A DNA stretch of 64,000 nt from Streptomyces sp. JJ36. Lineage in GTDB: Bacteria; Actinomycetota; Actinomycetes; Streptomycetales; Streptomycetaceae. The stretch is taken from the NCBI RefSeq assembly GCF_021696945.1, contig NZ_JACYHE010000016.1, positions 1-64,000 on the forward strand, given 5' to 3'. The notes beneath the pieces were generated by a model. The model was not told where the DNA came from and did not search any database. It was given only the letters and a program-made list of their open reading frames with translations. This document shows positions 55,874 through 64,000 of this stretch, in pieces. Every line of letters begins with the position of its first letter. Position 1 is the stretch's first letter. The position numbers and the translations under genes are program-made.

Positions 55874-56569
55874 ATGGGCTTCACGATCGGCGCCATCGGC
55901 AGCGGCATCCGGGACCGGCGGGAGATCCGCGAGTTACGCCCCGGGGGGCGACGGCGCGCCCGCGCCTCCGACTGCACGGCCGTGGCGGAGTACACGGGGT
56001 TGTGGGGCTGGCCGGTGGTGCCGGGCGCCCGGGCGGTGCGCCACGCCGGCCGCACCCGGTGCTCGTGCGGCGCGGAGCGCTGCGCCGCTCCGGGCGCGCA
56101 CCCGCTGGACGGGGCGCGGGAGATCCCGCCGGGCGCCACCGTGGACGACGCGGTCGCGGCCTGGACCGCCACGCCGGGCGCCGCGCTGCTGCTGCCGGCC
56201 GGCCGGGCCTTCGACGTGCTGGAGGTGTCCGAGTCCGCGGGGCGCCGGGCGCTGGTGCGGCTGGAGCGGATGGGACTGCCGCTCGGCCCGGTCGCGCTCA
56301 CTCCGCACGGCCGGGTCTGGTTCCTGGTGGCTCCGGGCGCGGCCCGGGAGCTGCCGCAGTTGCTCTACCGCATGGGGTGGGACGACACCGGGCTCGATCT
56401 GCACTGCCTCGGTGAGGGCGACCACATCACCGCACCCCCCTCCGACCTCGGCGGCCTGGGTCCGGTGCGCTGGCTGCGCGGCCCCGCGCTGGACGGGGCG
56501 CCACGGCCCCCCGAGGCGCGGCTGCTGCTGGGCACGCTGGCCTATGTGAGCCACCGCTCGGCCGCCTGA
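55874..56569 (+). CDS. hypothetical protein with bifunctional primase/polymerase N-terminal-like domain
   Basis: A 231-residue protein. A Cys-containing module (TRCSCGAERCAAPGAHPLDG) follows the segment VAEYTGLWGWPVVPGARAVR, as in prim-pol-like N-domains. The rest (LLPAGRAFDVLEVSESAGRR, VALTPHGRVWFLVAPGAARE, ITAPPSDLGGLGPVRWLRG) aligns by eye with the protein at 7477-7974. ATG 55874 has GGAGGGGG just upstream. It is conserved next to nsdA and ftsY in streptomycetes, as recalled. Function is unknown. Confidence 0.75.
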   Translation: MGFTIGAIGSGIRDRREIRELRPGGRRRARASDCTAVAEYTGLWGWPVVPGARAVRHAGRTRCSCGAERCAAPGAHPLDGAREIPPGATVDDAVAAWTATPGAALLLPAGRAFDVLEVSESAGRRALVRLERMGLPLGPVALTPHGRVWFLVAPGAARELPQLLYRMGWDDTGLDLHCLGEGDHITAPPSDLGGLGPVRWLRGPALDGAPRPPEARLLLGTLAYVSHRSAA

Positions 56570-56590
56570 GGGCGCGCGCCCCGCCACGCC

Positions 56591-56700
56591 GCCGGCCGGG
56601 GTGTGCCGGACGGTGCCGGCCGCCCGGCGGGGTACGTCCGGCGCACCCCGGCCGGCGCCCCGGACACGGCGGTGGCCCCGGTCGTGCCGGGACCACCGCC
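56591..56700. terminator. pair of strong stem-loops between convergent genes (primase-like / ftsY)
   Basis: The first stem pairs 56591-56610 with 56637-56656 (20 pairs, one G-U). The second pairs 56668-56681 with 56687-56700 (13 of 14, loop 5), directly next to the ftsY stop. Together they should end transcription from both sides. Confidence 0.85.
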
Positions 56701-56708
56701 GGGGCGCG

Positions 56709-57920
56709 TCACTCCGCGCCGATCAGCGCGTCGACGAACGCCTCCGGCTCGAACGGCGCCAGGTCGTCGGCTCCCTCACCGAGGCCGATCAGCTTCACCG
56801 GTACGCCCAGCTCGCGCTGGACCGCCACCACGATCCCGCCCTTGGCGGTACCGTCCAGCTTGGTGAGCACGATGCCGGAGATGTCGACCACCTCCGCGAA
56901 CACCCGCGCCTGCACCAGGCCGTTCTGGCCGGTGGTGGCGTCCAGCACCAGCAGCACCTCGTCCACCGGGCCCTGCTTCTCCACCACGCGCTTGACCTTG
57001 CCGAGCTCGTCCATGAGGCCGGTCTTGGTGTGCAGCCGCCCCGCGGTGTCGACGAGCACCACGTCGGCGCCCTCGTCGCCGCCCTCCTTGACGGCGTCGA
57101 AGGCGACGGAGGCCGGGTCCCCTCCCTCGGGGCCGCGGACGGTGCGGGCACCGACCCGCTCCCCCCAGGTCTGCAACTGGTCGGCGGCGGCGGCGCGGAA
57201 GGTGTCGGCCGCGCCGAGCACCACCGACTTGCCGTCGGCGACCAGCACCCGGCCGAGCTTGCCGGTGGTGGTGGTCTTGCCGGTGCCGTTGACGCCCACC
57301 ACCAGCACCACGCCGGGCCGGTCCACCCCGCCGCGCGGCTCGGTGTGCACCGTACGGTCCAGGTCCGGGCCGACCAGGGTGAGCAGCTCCTCGCGCAGCA
57401 GGCCCCGCAACTCCTCCGGGGTGCGGGTACCGAGCACCTTGACCCGTTCCCGGAGCCGTTCCACCAGCTCCTGGGTCGGGGTCACCCCGACGTCGGCGCT
57501 GAGCAGCGTGTCCTCGACCTCCTCCCAGGTCTCCTCGTCGAGGTGCTCCCGGGAGAGCAGCGTGAGCAGGCCCTTGCCCAGGGTGTTCTGGGAACGGGCG
57601 AGGCGGGCCCGGAGCCGCACCAACCGGCCGGCCGAGGGTTCCGGCACCTCGACGGCCGGGGCCGGCGGGGCGGCCGGGGCCTCGGTGACGGCCTCCGCCT
57701 CGGCCTCCGGCAGTCCGACCTCCTCGATCGTCCTGCGCGGCTCCTCGAGAGCGGCCTCGGCTTCCTCTCCGACGTGCGGTTCGGCGGGCGGTGCGGTGGT
57801 GGTGGGGGCGGCGGACTCGGGCGGCTCCGCGGCCTTCTTCCTGCGGCCGCTGATCACGAGCCCGCTGAGCGCGCCCAGCGCGAGCACGCCGATCACCACG
57901 GCAAGGATGATGATGTCCAT
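56709..57920 (-). CDS. ftsY: signal recognition particle receptor FtsY
   Basis: A 403-residue SRP receptor GTPase. An N-terminal helix (IIILAVVIGVLALGALSGLV) anchors it, unlike E. coli FtsY. An acidic Pro/Ala/Glu region (about 30-90) leads to the NG domain: VVGVNGTGKTTTTGKLGRVL, VLGAADTFRAAAADQL, VDTAGRLHTKTGLMDELGK, VLTKLDGTAKGG and LIGLGEGADDLAPF. It partners Ffh, encoded at 47830-49392. Confidence 0.97.
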   Translation of the reverse strand: MDIIILAVVIGVLALGALSGLVISGRRKKAAEPPESAAPTTTAPPAEPHVGEEAEAALEEPRRTIEEVGLPEAEAEAVTEAPAAPPAPAVEVPEPSAGRLVRLRARLARSQNTLGKGLLTLLSREHLDEETWEEVEDTLLSADVGVTPTQELVERLRERVKVLGTRTPEELRGLLREELLTLVGPDLDRTVHTEPRGGVDRPGVVLVVGVNGTGKTTTTGKLGRVLVADGKSVVLGAADTFRAAAADQLQTWGERVGARTVRGPEGGDPASVAFDAVKEGGDEGADVVLVDTAGRLHTKTGLMDELGKVKRVVEKQGPVDEVLLVLDATTGQNGLVQARVFAEVVDISGIVLTKLDGTAKGGIVVAVQRELGVPVKLIGLGEGADDLAPFEPEAFVDALIGAE

Positions 57921-58129
57921 CGGTGCCTTTCAGACGAGAACCACCGGCTGGCGCCGGTGGGCGCGTTGTGCGGACCGTCCGTCCGCGGGCGCGGACGGGC
58001 TACGGCCCTCGCGGGGCCGCCGGAGCGGCCGGCCGGTGCGCCTCCGCCGTACGGGGAGCGGCAGCGGCACGGGCCAGTATCCCAGAAGCCCGCCGGCCGG
58101 CTCGTGAGGTGCGGTGCCCCGGGCACAGC

Positions 58130-58162
58130 GCTGCCCCGGCTCTCCGTGTGAGCCGGGGCAGC
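58130..58162 (-). terminator. stem-loop after the sugar permease gene
   Basis: A perfect 13-base-pair stem (58130-58142 with 58150-58162, loop 7) lies 29 bases past the permease stop, in the gap before ftsY. Confidence 0.8.
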
Positions 58163-58190
58163 CTGCATGCGAGGAGCGGGCAGCGGGGAT

Positions 58191-59618
58191 TCAGCCCATC
58201 TCCTCCAACGCCTTGCCCTTGGTCTCCGGCACCCACTTGAGGATGAACGGGATCGAGAGCAGGGCGAAGGCCGTGTAGAACACGTAGGCCCCGGAGAGGT
58301 TCCAGTCGGAGAGGCTCGGGAAGGTCACGGTGATCAGCCAGTTCGCCACCCACTGAGCCGCGGCGGCGACGCCGAGAGCGGCGGCGCGGATGCGGTTCGG
58401 GAACATCTCGCCGAGCAGCACCCAGACCACCACGCCCCAGGAGAGGGCGAAGAAGAGGACGAAGGCGTGCGCGGCGACGAGGGCGACGTTGCCCTGGAGG
58501 GCGGGGAGGGTGATGTCCGCGCCGGTGCCGGACGTGTAGGAGAACGCCCAGGCGGCGAGGCCGAGCGAGACCGCCATGCCGATCGAGCCGGTCAGCGCCA
58601 GCGGCTTCCGGCCCACCCGGTCGACCAGCAGCACGGCGATGACCGTACCGACGATGTTGATGATCGAGGTGGTGAAGCTGTAGAAGAACGAGCTGCTCGG
58701 GTCGATGCCGACGGACTGCCACAGCGAGGAGCTGTAGTAGAAGATCACGTTGATGCCGACGAGCTGCTGGAAGACCGAGAGCCCGACACCGACCCAGACG
58801 ACGGGCAGCAGCCCGAAGCGCCCGCCGAGCAGGTCGCGCAGGGACGAGGTGTGCTCGCTGCGCATGGCCTGGTCGATCTCCGCGACCCGGGCGTCCAGGT
58901 CGACGTCCTCGCCCTCCACCTCGCGGAGCACCTCGCGCGCCTCGGCGGTGCGGCCGGCCGAGATCAGGTGGCGCGGGGACTCCGGGATGGCGAAGGTCAG
59001 GAGCCCGTAGAGGACCGCGGGGATCACCTCCACGCCGAGCATCCACTGCCAGGCCTCCAGCCCGGCGAGGGAGCCGCGCTGCTCACCGTCGGCGAGGTTC
59101 AGGATGCCCCAGTTGGTGAGCTGCGAGACGGCGATGCCGATGACGATGGCCGCCTGCTGGAAGGAGGCGAGCCGGCCGCGGTAGGCGGGCGGCGCCACCT
59201 CGGCGATGTAGGCGGGGGCGATCACGGAGGCCATGCCGATCGCGACCCCGCCGAGGACGCGCCAGAAGGCGAGGTCCCAGAGGGTGAAGGGCAGCGCCGA
59301 ACCGATTGCGCTGGCGGTGAAGAGGACGGCGGCGATCTGCATCACGCGGATGCGCCCGAGGCGGTCCGCGAGACGGCCGGCGGTGGCGGCGCCGAGGGCG
59401 CAGCCGATCAGGGCGGCGGCGATGACCTGGGCCAGCAGTTCGGAACCGACGGCGTAGCGGCCCCGGATCGCCTCGACGGCGCCGTTGATCACGGAGCTGT
59501 CGTAGCCGAAGAGGAAGCCGCCCATCGCGGCGGCGGCGGCGATGAAGACGACATGGCTGAGGTGCTGCGGCCGGGCGGCCCGGGCCTCCGGCTGCACCCG
59601 CGGCGCGGTGCTGGTCAC
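58191..59618 (-). CDS. glcP: major facilitator sugar permease, glucose type (GlcP)
   Basis: A 475-residue MFS sugar/H+ symporter with 12 helices. Signatures are GGFLFGYDSSVINGAVEAIR, AGRLADRLGRIRVMQIAAVL, YIAEVAPPAYRGRLASFQQA, PESPRHLISAGR, QQLVGINVIFYYSS, LVDRVGRKPLAL and WVPETKGKALEEM. Its place next to smc and ftsY equals that of glcP1 (SCO5578), the main glucose permease of S. coelicolor, as recalled. GTG 59618 has AGGAGAG at good spacing; a longer in-frame start is unlikely. A sigma-70-like promoter lies upstream. Confidence 0.92.
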   Translation of the reverse strand: MTSTAPRVQPEARAARPQHLSHVVFIAAAAAMGGFLFGYDSSVINGAVEAIRGRYAVGSELLAQVIAAALIGCALGAATAGRLADRLGRIRVMQIAAVLFTASAIGSALPFTLWDLAFWRVLGGVAIGMASVIAPAYIAEVAPPAYRGRLASFQQAAIVIGIAVSQLTNWGILNLADGEQRGSLAGLEAWQWMLGVEVIPAVLYGLLTFAIPESPRHLISAGRTAEAREVLREVEGEDVDLDARVAEIDQAMRSEHTSSLRDLLGGRFGLLPVVWVGVGLSVFQQLVGINVIFYYSSSLWQSVGIDPSSSFFYSFTTSIINIVGTVIAVLLVDRVGRKPLALTGSIGMAVSLGLAAWAFSYTSGTGADITLPALQGNVALVAAHAFVLFFALSWGVVVWVLLGEMFPNRIRAAALGVAAAAQWVANWLITVTFPSLSDWNLSGAYVFYTAFALLSIPFILKWVPETKGKALEEMG

Positions 59619-59723
59619 GGTGCTCTCCTGCGGTGCCCGGCGGCGATGCCGGGCTCGGGACCTCACCTCCGTCCGGTGCACGGAAGAGCCCGCCACCAGT
59701 TGAAGGTAAAAACGACGTTGCAG

Positions 59724-59751
59724 AGACTATGCCTTCAAGTGTCGAAGTCAA
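59724..59751 (-). promoter_or_regulatory. promoter of the sugar permease gene
   Basis: On the reverse strand TTGACT (59751-59746) and TAGTCT (59729-59724) are 16 bases apart, a good vegetative promoter. It lies about 105 bases before the start codon. The spacer contains a partial inverted repeat (CTTCGACACTTGAAG), which could be an operator. Confidence 0.65.
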
Positions 59752-59852
59752 TAGGGGGAGAGCGCCGGATTCTCGCGCGCGCGAGCCACGCCACGGCCTA
59801 GTCGTGTTCAGGATGTGAAGAAGTTAACGCCGACGTGGCGAACGGGTGGAGC

Positions 59853-62800
59853 TCAACTCAGCCGCTGGCTGATCACCTTCGAGACGCCGTCACCCTGCAT
59901 CGAGACCCCGTAGAGCGCGTCGGCGACCTCCATCGTGCGCTTCTGGTGCGTGATCACGATGAGCTGGGAGCTGTCCTTCAGCTCCTCCATGATCCGGATC
60001 AGCCGCTGCAGGTTGGTGTCGTCGAGCGCCGCCTCGACCTCGTCCATCACGTAGAACGGGCTGGGGCGTGCCTTGAAGATCGAGACCAGCAGCGCCACCG
60101 CCGTCAGCGAGCGCTCCCCGCCGGAGAGCAGGGACAACCGCTTCACCTTCTTGCCGGGCGGGCGGGCCTCCACGTCGACGCCGGTGGTCAGCATGTCGTC
60201 GGGGTCCGTCAGCACCAGCCGGCCCTCGCCGCCGGGGAAGAGCCGGGAGAACACGCCCTCGAACTCGCGCGCCGTGTCGTGGTACGCCTCGGTGAAGACC
60301 TGCTCGACCCTCTCGTCGACCTCCTTCACCACCTGGAGCAGGTCGGCCCGCGTCTTCTTCAGGTCGTCGAGCTGCTCGCTGAGGAACTGGTGCCGCTCCT
60401 CGAGCGCCGCGAACTCCTCCAGCGCCAGCGGATTGATCTTGCCCAGCTTCTGGTACGCCCGCTCGGCCGCCCGGAGGCGCTTCTCCTGCTCCGCACGCAC
60501 GAAGGGCACCGGTGTGTTCCGCGGGTGCTCCGGATCCTCCGGCAGTTCCTCGCCCTCGGCCGGCGGCGACGGCGGCACGGGCTGGTCCGGCCCGTACTCC
60601 GCGACCAGCACGCCCGGCTCCACGCCGAGCTCCTCCAGCGCCTTCGTCTCGAGCTGCTCGACCCGCAGCCGCTTCTCCGCCCCCAGCACCTCACCGCGGT
60701 GCATCGAGTCGGTCAGCTTGTCCATCTCGTCCTTGAGCTCGCGACCGGCGTCCCGCTCGGCGGCCAGCGCCTGCTCCCGCTCCGTCTTGGCGCTCTCGGC
60801 GCCCTCACGTTCCTCCTGCGCCCGTACCAGCGACGCCTCCACGTACGCCAGCAACCGGCGCGCACCGGCGGCCACGGCCGCCGCGACCTCCGCCTCCCGG
60901 CGCAGCCGGGCCCGCCGGGCCTCCGCCCGGGCCCGCGCCTCCCGCTCGGCCCGTGCGCCCCGGTCCAGGGAGTCCGCCCGCCCGGCAAGGCCCTTCACCC
61001 GCTCCTCGTGCGTACGGACCTGGAGGCGGGCCTCCATCTCGGTCTGCCGGGCGTTGGCGCCGTCGGCGGCCAGCCGGTCCCGCAGCGAGGTGTCCGGCTC
61101 GCTCTCCTCCTCCTGCGCCTCCTCGGCGACCGCCAGCCGCTCCGCCAGCTCCTCGGCCTCCTGCCGGGCGCGCTCCAGGGTCTCCTCGGCCCGCGTGACC
61201 GCGGCGGCCGACCGCTCGGCCTCCTCCGCGGCCGCCCGTGCCTGACCGCCGAGCCGGCCCAGTCGCCCGGCGACCTGCGACTTCTCCCGGTCCGCCGCGG
61301 ACCGGCGGGCGCCCAGCTCCTCGACCTCCGCCGTGCAGCCACGGCGCCGCTCCTCGGCCCGCCGCTGCGCCTCGGCGGTCTCGGCACAACGGGTGCCCAG
61401 CTCCTCCAGCCGGGCGGCGGCCTCGTCCACGGCGGCCTGCGCCTCCAGCAGGCTGGGCGCGCCGGCCGAACCGCCCTGGGCGAAGTGCGCGCCCAGCAGG
61501 TCGCCCTCGGCGGTGACGGCGACGGCAGCCGGGTCCGCGGCGACCAGTTCCTCGGCGTCCTCCAGCGTGGGGACCACGAGGACGCGGTCCAGCAGCGCAC
61601 GGACCGCCGTCCGCAGGCCCGGGGGCGCCGTCACCAGGCCCGCCGCGGCGGGCCACCGCGGGCCGCCCGCGCTCCCGGGGGTGCCGGCGGGACCGGAGGG
61701 TCCGGTGACGTCACCGGGGGCGCCCTCGGTGACCCCGGAGGCCCCGGGGCCCGGCGCGGTCTCCCCTCCCCCGGGCCCCGCAGCATGGCCGGCCGGAGAG
61801 CCCGCCGCCCCGGAGCCCGCTGCGTGGTCCGGAGCGGGCCGGCTCACGGTCGCGAGCCCCCGGTCGTCCTGCGGTCCCGTGCCGCCGGGCCCGGCGGCAC
61901 GGGCCTCCTGCGCCGCGTCCGGACCGGGCTCGGCGAGCAGCAGGGCCGCACGACCCGCGTCGTGCTTGCGCAGCAGACGGAAGGCGTCGGCAGCGGTGGC
62001 CGGGTCCGCCACCGCCAGCGCGTCCGCGGCCGCCCCCAGTGCGGCGGCCACCGGCACCTCGTACCCCGGCGCCACACCGAGGAACTCGGCGGCCGGCCCG
62101 AGCAGGCCGGTGAGCCGGTCCCGGGCGCCCAGCAGCGCGTCCGTGCCGTCCTTGCGGCGCAGTTGCAGCGCGAGCGCCTCGTGCCGCGCGGCCGTCGCGG
62201 CCCGTTCGCGCTCCGCCGACGTGGCCGCGTCCCGGGCGGCGGTCAGCTCCGCCTCGGCCTCCGCCAGCGCCTGCTTCGCCGCCTCGTGCGCCGCGGCCAG
62301 CTCCGCGTCCCCGGCGTCCAGCCCGTCGACCTCGGACCGCAGCGTCTCGTACTCCTGCTGCGCCTCCTCCGCCCGGTGCAGGGCGTCGTCGCGGGCGGCG
62401 GTCAGCCGGTCGATCTCCGCCTGTGCCGAGGCGGCGCGGCTCCGGGCGGCGTTGACCTGGCCGTTCAGCCGGGCCAGCCCCTCGCGGCGGTCGGCCAGGG
62501 CCTTGGCCGCGTCCCGCAGCCTGCGCTCCTCCTCGTGCAGCCGGCGTTCCAGCTCCGCCCGGTGCGCGACGGTGTCCTCGAGCGCGCGGGAGGCCGCCTC
62601 GAGCGCGGCCTCCAGCTCCGCCTCCTGCTCGCGGATGCGCCGGGCCTCCCGCTCCATCTCCTCCGGGTCGCGGCCCCGCCGTTCCTCCTCCTGCGGAGCG
62701 CCGGCACTCTTCACCCGGGCGTCCGCCAGGCTGACCGTGCCGCGCACCCGCTCGGCGAGCTGCGAGAGCTCGTACCAGGTCTCCTGGGCACGGCGGAGGC

Positions 62801-63644
62801 GCGGGGTCAGGGTCCGCACCTGCTGCTCCAGGTCCGCCTCCCGCCGGAGGGCCTCCTTCAGCCGGGCCTCCACGGCCTGCTTGCGTTCCTTGAGCGCCGC
62901 CTCGTCCGCGACCTCGGCGCGCAGCGCCTCGCGCAGGGTCACCAGGTCGTCGGCGAGCAGCCGGAGCCGGGCGTCCCGGAGGTCGGCCTGGATCACCTGG
63001 GCCTTCCGGGCGACCGCGGCCTGCCGACCGAGCGGCTTGAGCTGCCGCCGGAGCTCGTCCGTCAGGTCCTGTACGCGCGCGAGGTTGGCCTGCATCGCGT
63101 CGAGCTTCCGCAGCGCCTTCTCCTTGCGCTTGCGGTGCTTGAGGACACCGGCGGCCTCCTCGATGAAGGCCCGGCGGCCGGTGGGGTCGGCGTGCAGGAC
63201 GCCGTCGAGCTGCCCCTGCCCCACGATGACGTGCATCTCCCGTCCGATACCGGAGTCGGAGAGCAGTTCCTGGATGTCGAGCAGTCGGCAGGTGTCGCCG
63301 TTGATCTGGTACTCGCTGCCGCCGTTGCGGAACATGATCCGCGTGAGGGTGACCTCGGAGTAGTCGATGGGCAGCGCGCCGTCGGCGTTGTCGATGGTCA
63401 GCGAGACCTCGGCGCGGCCGAGCGGCGGACGCCCGGTCGTGCCGGCGAAGATGACGTCCTCCATCTTGCCGCCGCGCAGCGACTTGGCACCCTGCTCGCC
63501 CATCACCCACGACAGGGCGTCGACCACGTTGGACTTGCCCGAGCCGTTGGGGCCTACCACGCAGGTGATGCCGGGCTCGAAGCGCAGCGTGGTGGCGGAG
63601 GCGAAGGACTTGAACCCGCGCAGGGTCAGGCTCTTGAGGTGCAC
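59853..63644 (-). CDS. smc: chromosome segregation protein SMC
   Basis: A 1263-residue SMC ATPase that folds and segregates chromosomes with ScpAB. The N-terminal head has Walker A VVGPNGSGKSNVVDALSWVM (residues 30-49). Two long coiled coils flank a hinge at about 520-720. The C-terminal head has KRLSLLSGGERSLTAVALL and Walker B FYVMDEVEAALDD. The hinge holds a Gly/Pro/Ala-rich insertion (about 575-665) not found in B. subtilis SMC, making the protein about 75 residues longer than S. coelicolor SMC as I recall it. The start is GTG 63644. Confidence 0.96.
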   Translation of the reverse strand: MHLKSLTLRGFKSFASATTLRFEPGITCVVGPNGSGKSNVVDALSWVMGEQGAKSLRGGKMEDVIFAGTTGRPPLGRAEVSLTIDNADGALPIDYSEVTLTRIMFRNGGSEYQINGDTCRLLDIQELLSDSGIGREMHVIVGQGQLDGVLHADPTGRRAFIEEAAGVLKHRKRKEKALRKLDAMQANLARVQDLTDELRRQLKPLGRQAAVARKAQVIQADLRDARLRLLADDLVTLREALRAEVADEAALKERKQAVEARLKEALRREADLEQQVRTLTPRLRRAQETWYELSQLAERVRGTVSLADARVKSAGAPQEEERRGRDPEEMEREARRIREQEAELEAALEAASRALEDTVAHRAELERRLHEEERRLRDAAKALADRREGLARLNGQVNAARSRAASAQAEIDRLTAARDDALHRAEEAQQEYETLRSEVDGLDAGDAELAAAHEAAKQALAEAEAELTAARDAATSAERERAATAARHEALALQLRRKDGTDALLGARDRLTGLLGPAAEFLGVAPGYEVPVAAALGAAADALAVADPATAADAFRLLRKHDAGRAALLLAEPGPDAAQEARAAGPGGTGPQDDRGLATVSRPAPDHAAGSGAAGSPAGHAAGPGGGETAPGPGASGVTEGAPGDVTGPSGPAGTPGSAGGPRWPAAAGLVTAPPGLRTAVRALLDRVLVVPTLEDAEELVAADPAAVAVTAEGDLLGAHFAQGGSAGAPSLLEAQAAVDEAAARLEELGTRCAETAEAQRRAEERRRGCTAEVEELGARRSAADREKSQVAGRLGRLGGQARAAAEEAERSAAAVTRAEETLERARQEAEELAERLAVAEEAQEEESEPDTSLRDRLAADGANARQTEMEARLQVRTHEERVKGLAGRADSLDRGARAEREARARAEARRARLRREAEVAAAVAAGARRLLAYVEASLVRAQEEREGAESAKTEREQALAAERDAGRELKDEMDKLTDSMHRGEVLGAEKRLRVEQLETKALEELGVEPGVLVAEYGPDQPVPPSPPAEGEELPEDPEHPRNTPVPFVRAEQEKRLRAAERAYQKLGKINPLALEEFAALEERHQFLSEQLDDLKKTRADLLQVVKEVDERVEQVFTEAYHDTAREFEGVFSRLFPGGEGRLVLTDPDDMLTTGVDVEARPPGKKVKRLSLLSGGERSLTAVALLVSIFKARPSPFYVMDEVEAALDDTNLQRLIRIMEELKDSSQLIVITHQKRTMEVADALYGVSMQGDGVSKVISQRLS

Positions 63645-64000
63645 GCCGTCGGACTCTACCTCCCGGCCCTCGCCCGTCGCCCTCGTTCACGCCGCGGGCC
63701 GGAGCGCCGTGGTGTTCGCCGTGGTGTTCGCCGCGGTCCCGGGGCGGGTTCCGGGGCGGGTTTCGGGACGGGGGGCGCAGGGCACATCAGACGGTAAGCA
63801 GTCGGGAAACACTCCGTAGCAGGGGACCCGAGCCACGCCGGAGGAAGCAGGGGGCGCCGAGGGAAGCGGAAGGATGGACCACCCCTGCAACGACGAAGGG
63901 ACGCCGAAGCGTCCCTTGAATTTCCTGAGCGGTTGACTGTCGCGACAGCCCGACCGGCCGGGTGGGCCGATCAGGTCAGCGCAGGCTCCGCCTTGGAAAC
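63645..64000. other. upstream region of smc, no supported gene
   Basis: This 356-base end stretch contains short tandem repeats at 63709-63770 (GTGGTGTTCGCC twice, then GGGGCGGGTTCC-like units). A reverse-strand tail ending at a stop at 63971 could be the end of another gene, but only nine codons lie in the window, too few to name. Confidence 0.5.
63896..63917 (-). terminator. stem-loop upstream of smc
   Basis: A perfect 9-base-pair stem (63896-63904 with 63909-63917) closes a CGAA tetraloop. It probably ends transcription of the gene beyond the window edge. Confidence 0.75.

Noticed and set aside
59772..59785. 14-base perfect palindrome CTCGCGCGCGCGAG after smc
   Set aside because: No loop is possible and alternating GC runs are common in this DNA; not called a terminator.
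63971..64000. Possible C-terminal end of a reverse-strand gene (reads VSKAEPALT then stop)
   Set aside because: Only nine codons are in the window; not enough to support a gene.

Overview
This window looks like the conserved core of a Streptomyces chromosome, or that of a very close relative. The DNA is very GC-rich, GTG and TTG starts and stop/start overlaps are common, and two developmental genes typical of the genus are present: whiG (sigma factor for early sporulation) and nsdA. From memory, the gene order smc - sugar permease - ftsY - nsdA - amtB/glnK/glnD - ffh - rpsP/khpA/rimM/trmD/rplS - four signal peptidases - yraN/comM/dprA - whiG - rpsB/tsf/pyrH/frr/cdsA/rlmN matches the S. coelicolor order (SCO5577 to about SCO5645). 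I see no insertion sequence, prophage, CRISPR array, tRNA or rRNA.

Region 1-15.7 kb is the accessory part. It holds polyamine/GABA-type catabolic genes: an aldehyde dehydrogenase cut by the window edge, two PucR-family regulators, gabT, a gamma-aminobutyraldehyde-type dehydrogenase and its divergent Lrp/AsnC regulator. Among them are two decayed relics. One is a putrescine-type aminotransferase with two internal deletions (13700-13956). The other is the frameshifted C-terminal end of a FAD-dependent amine oxidoreductase (8036-8439). Also here are a TraG/VirD4-like ATPase, a PAP2 phosphatase, adenosine deaminase, a glycerophosphodiester phosphodiesterase and small proteins of unknown role.

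Region 15.7-25.7 kb holds a sodium:solute symporter overlapping a thiamine-diphosphate (TPP) enzyme, an ABC ATPase/permease pair, and a thiamine-type ABC importer (thiB-thiP-thiQ) read leftward behind a clear TPP riboswitch.

Region 25.7-38.4 kb is read almost wholly leftward: dprA/comM/yraN, whiG, rpsB, tsf, pyrH, frr, cdsA and rlmN, with strong stem-loops in the rpsB-tsf, tsf-pyrH and pyrH-frr gaps. Two DnaA-box-like 9-mers lie just upstream of yraN.

Region 38.4-49.4 kb carries the type I signal peptidases sipW-X-Y-Z downstream of rplS, the rpsP operon, an SprT-like metalloprotein gene, a methyltransferase, an acetyltransferase and ffh. Region 49.5-63.6 kb carries amtB-glnK-glnD (nitrogen sensing, with a GlnR-type operator), nsdA, a primase-like hypothetical, ftsY, a glucose-type permease and smc. 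Secretion is a common theme: Ffh and FtsY target proteins to the membrane and four SPases cleave signal peptides.

I did not find a convincing wholly new multi-gene system. The most informative signals are the eroded polyamine genes, the paired DnaA-like boxes, two paralogous primase-like hypotheticals, the long low-complexity insertion in the SMC hinge and the SprT-like zinc protein upstream of rpsP.
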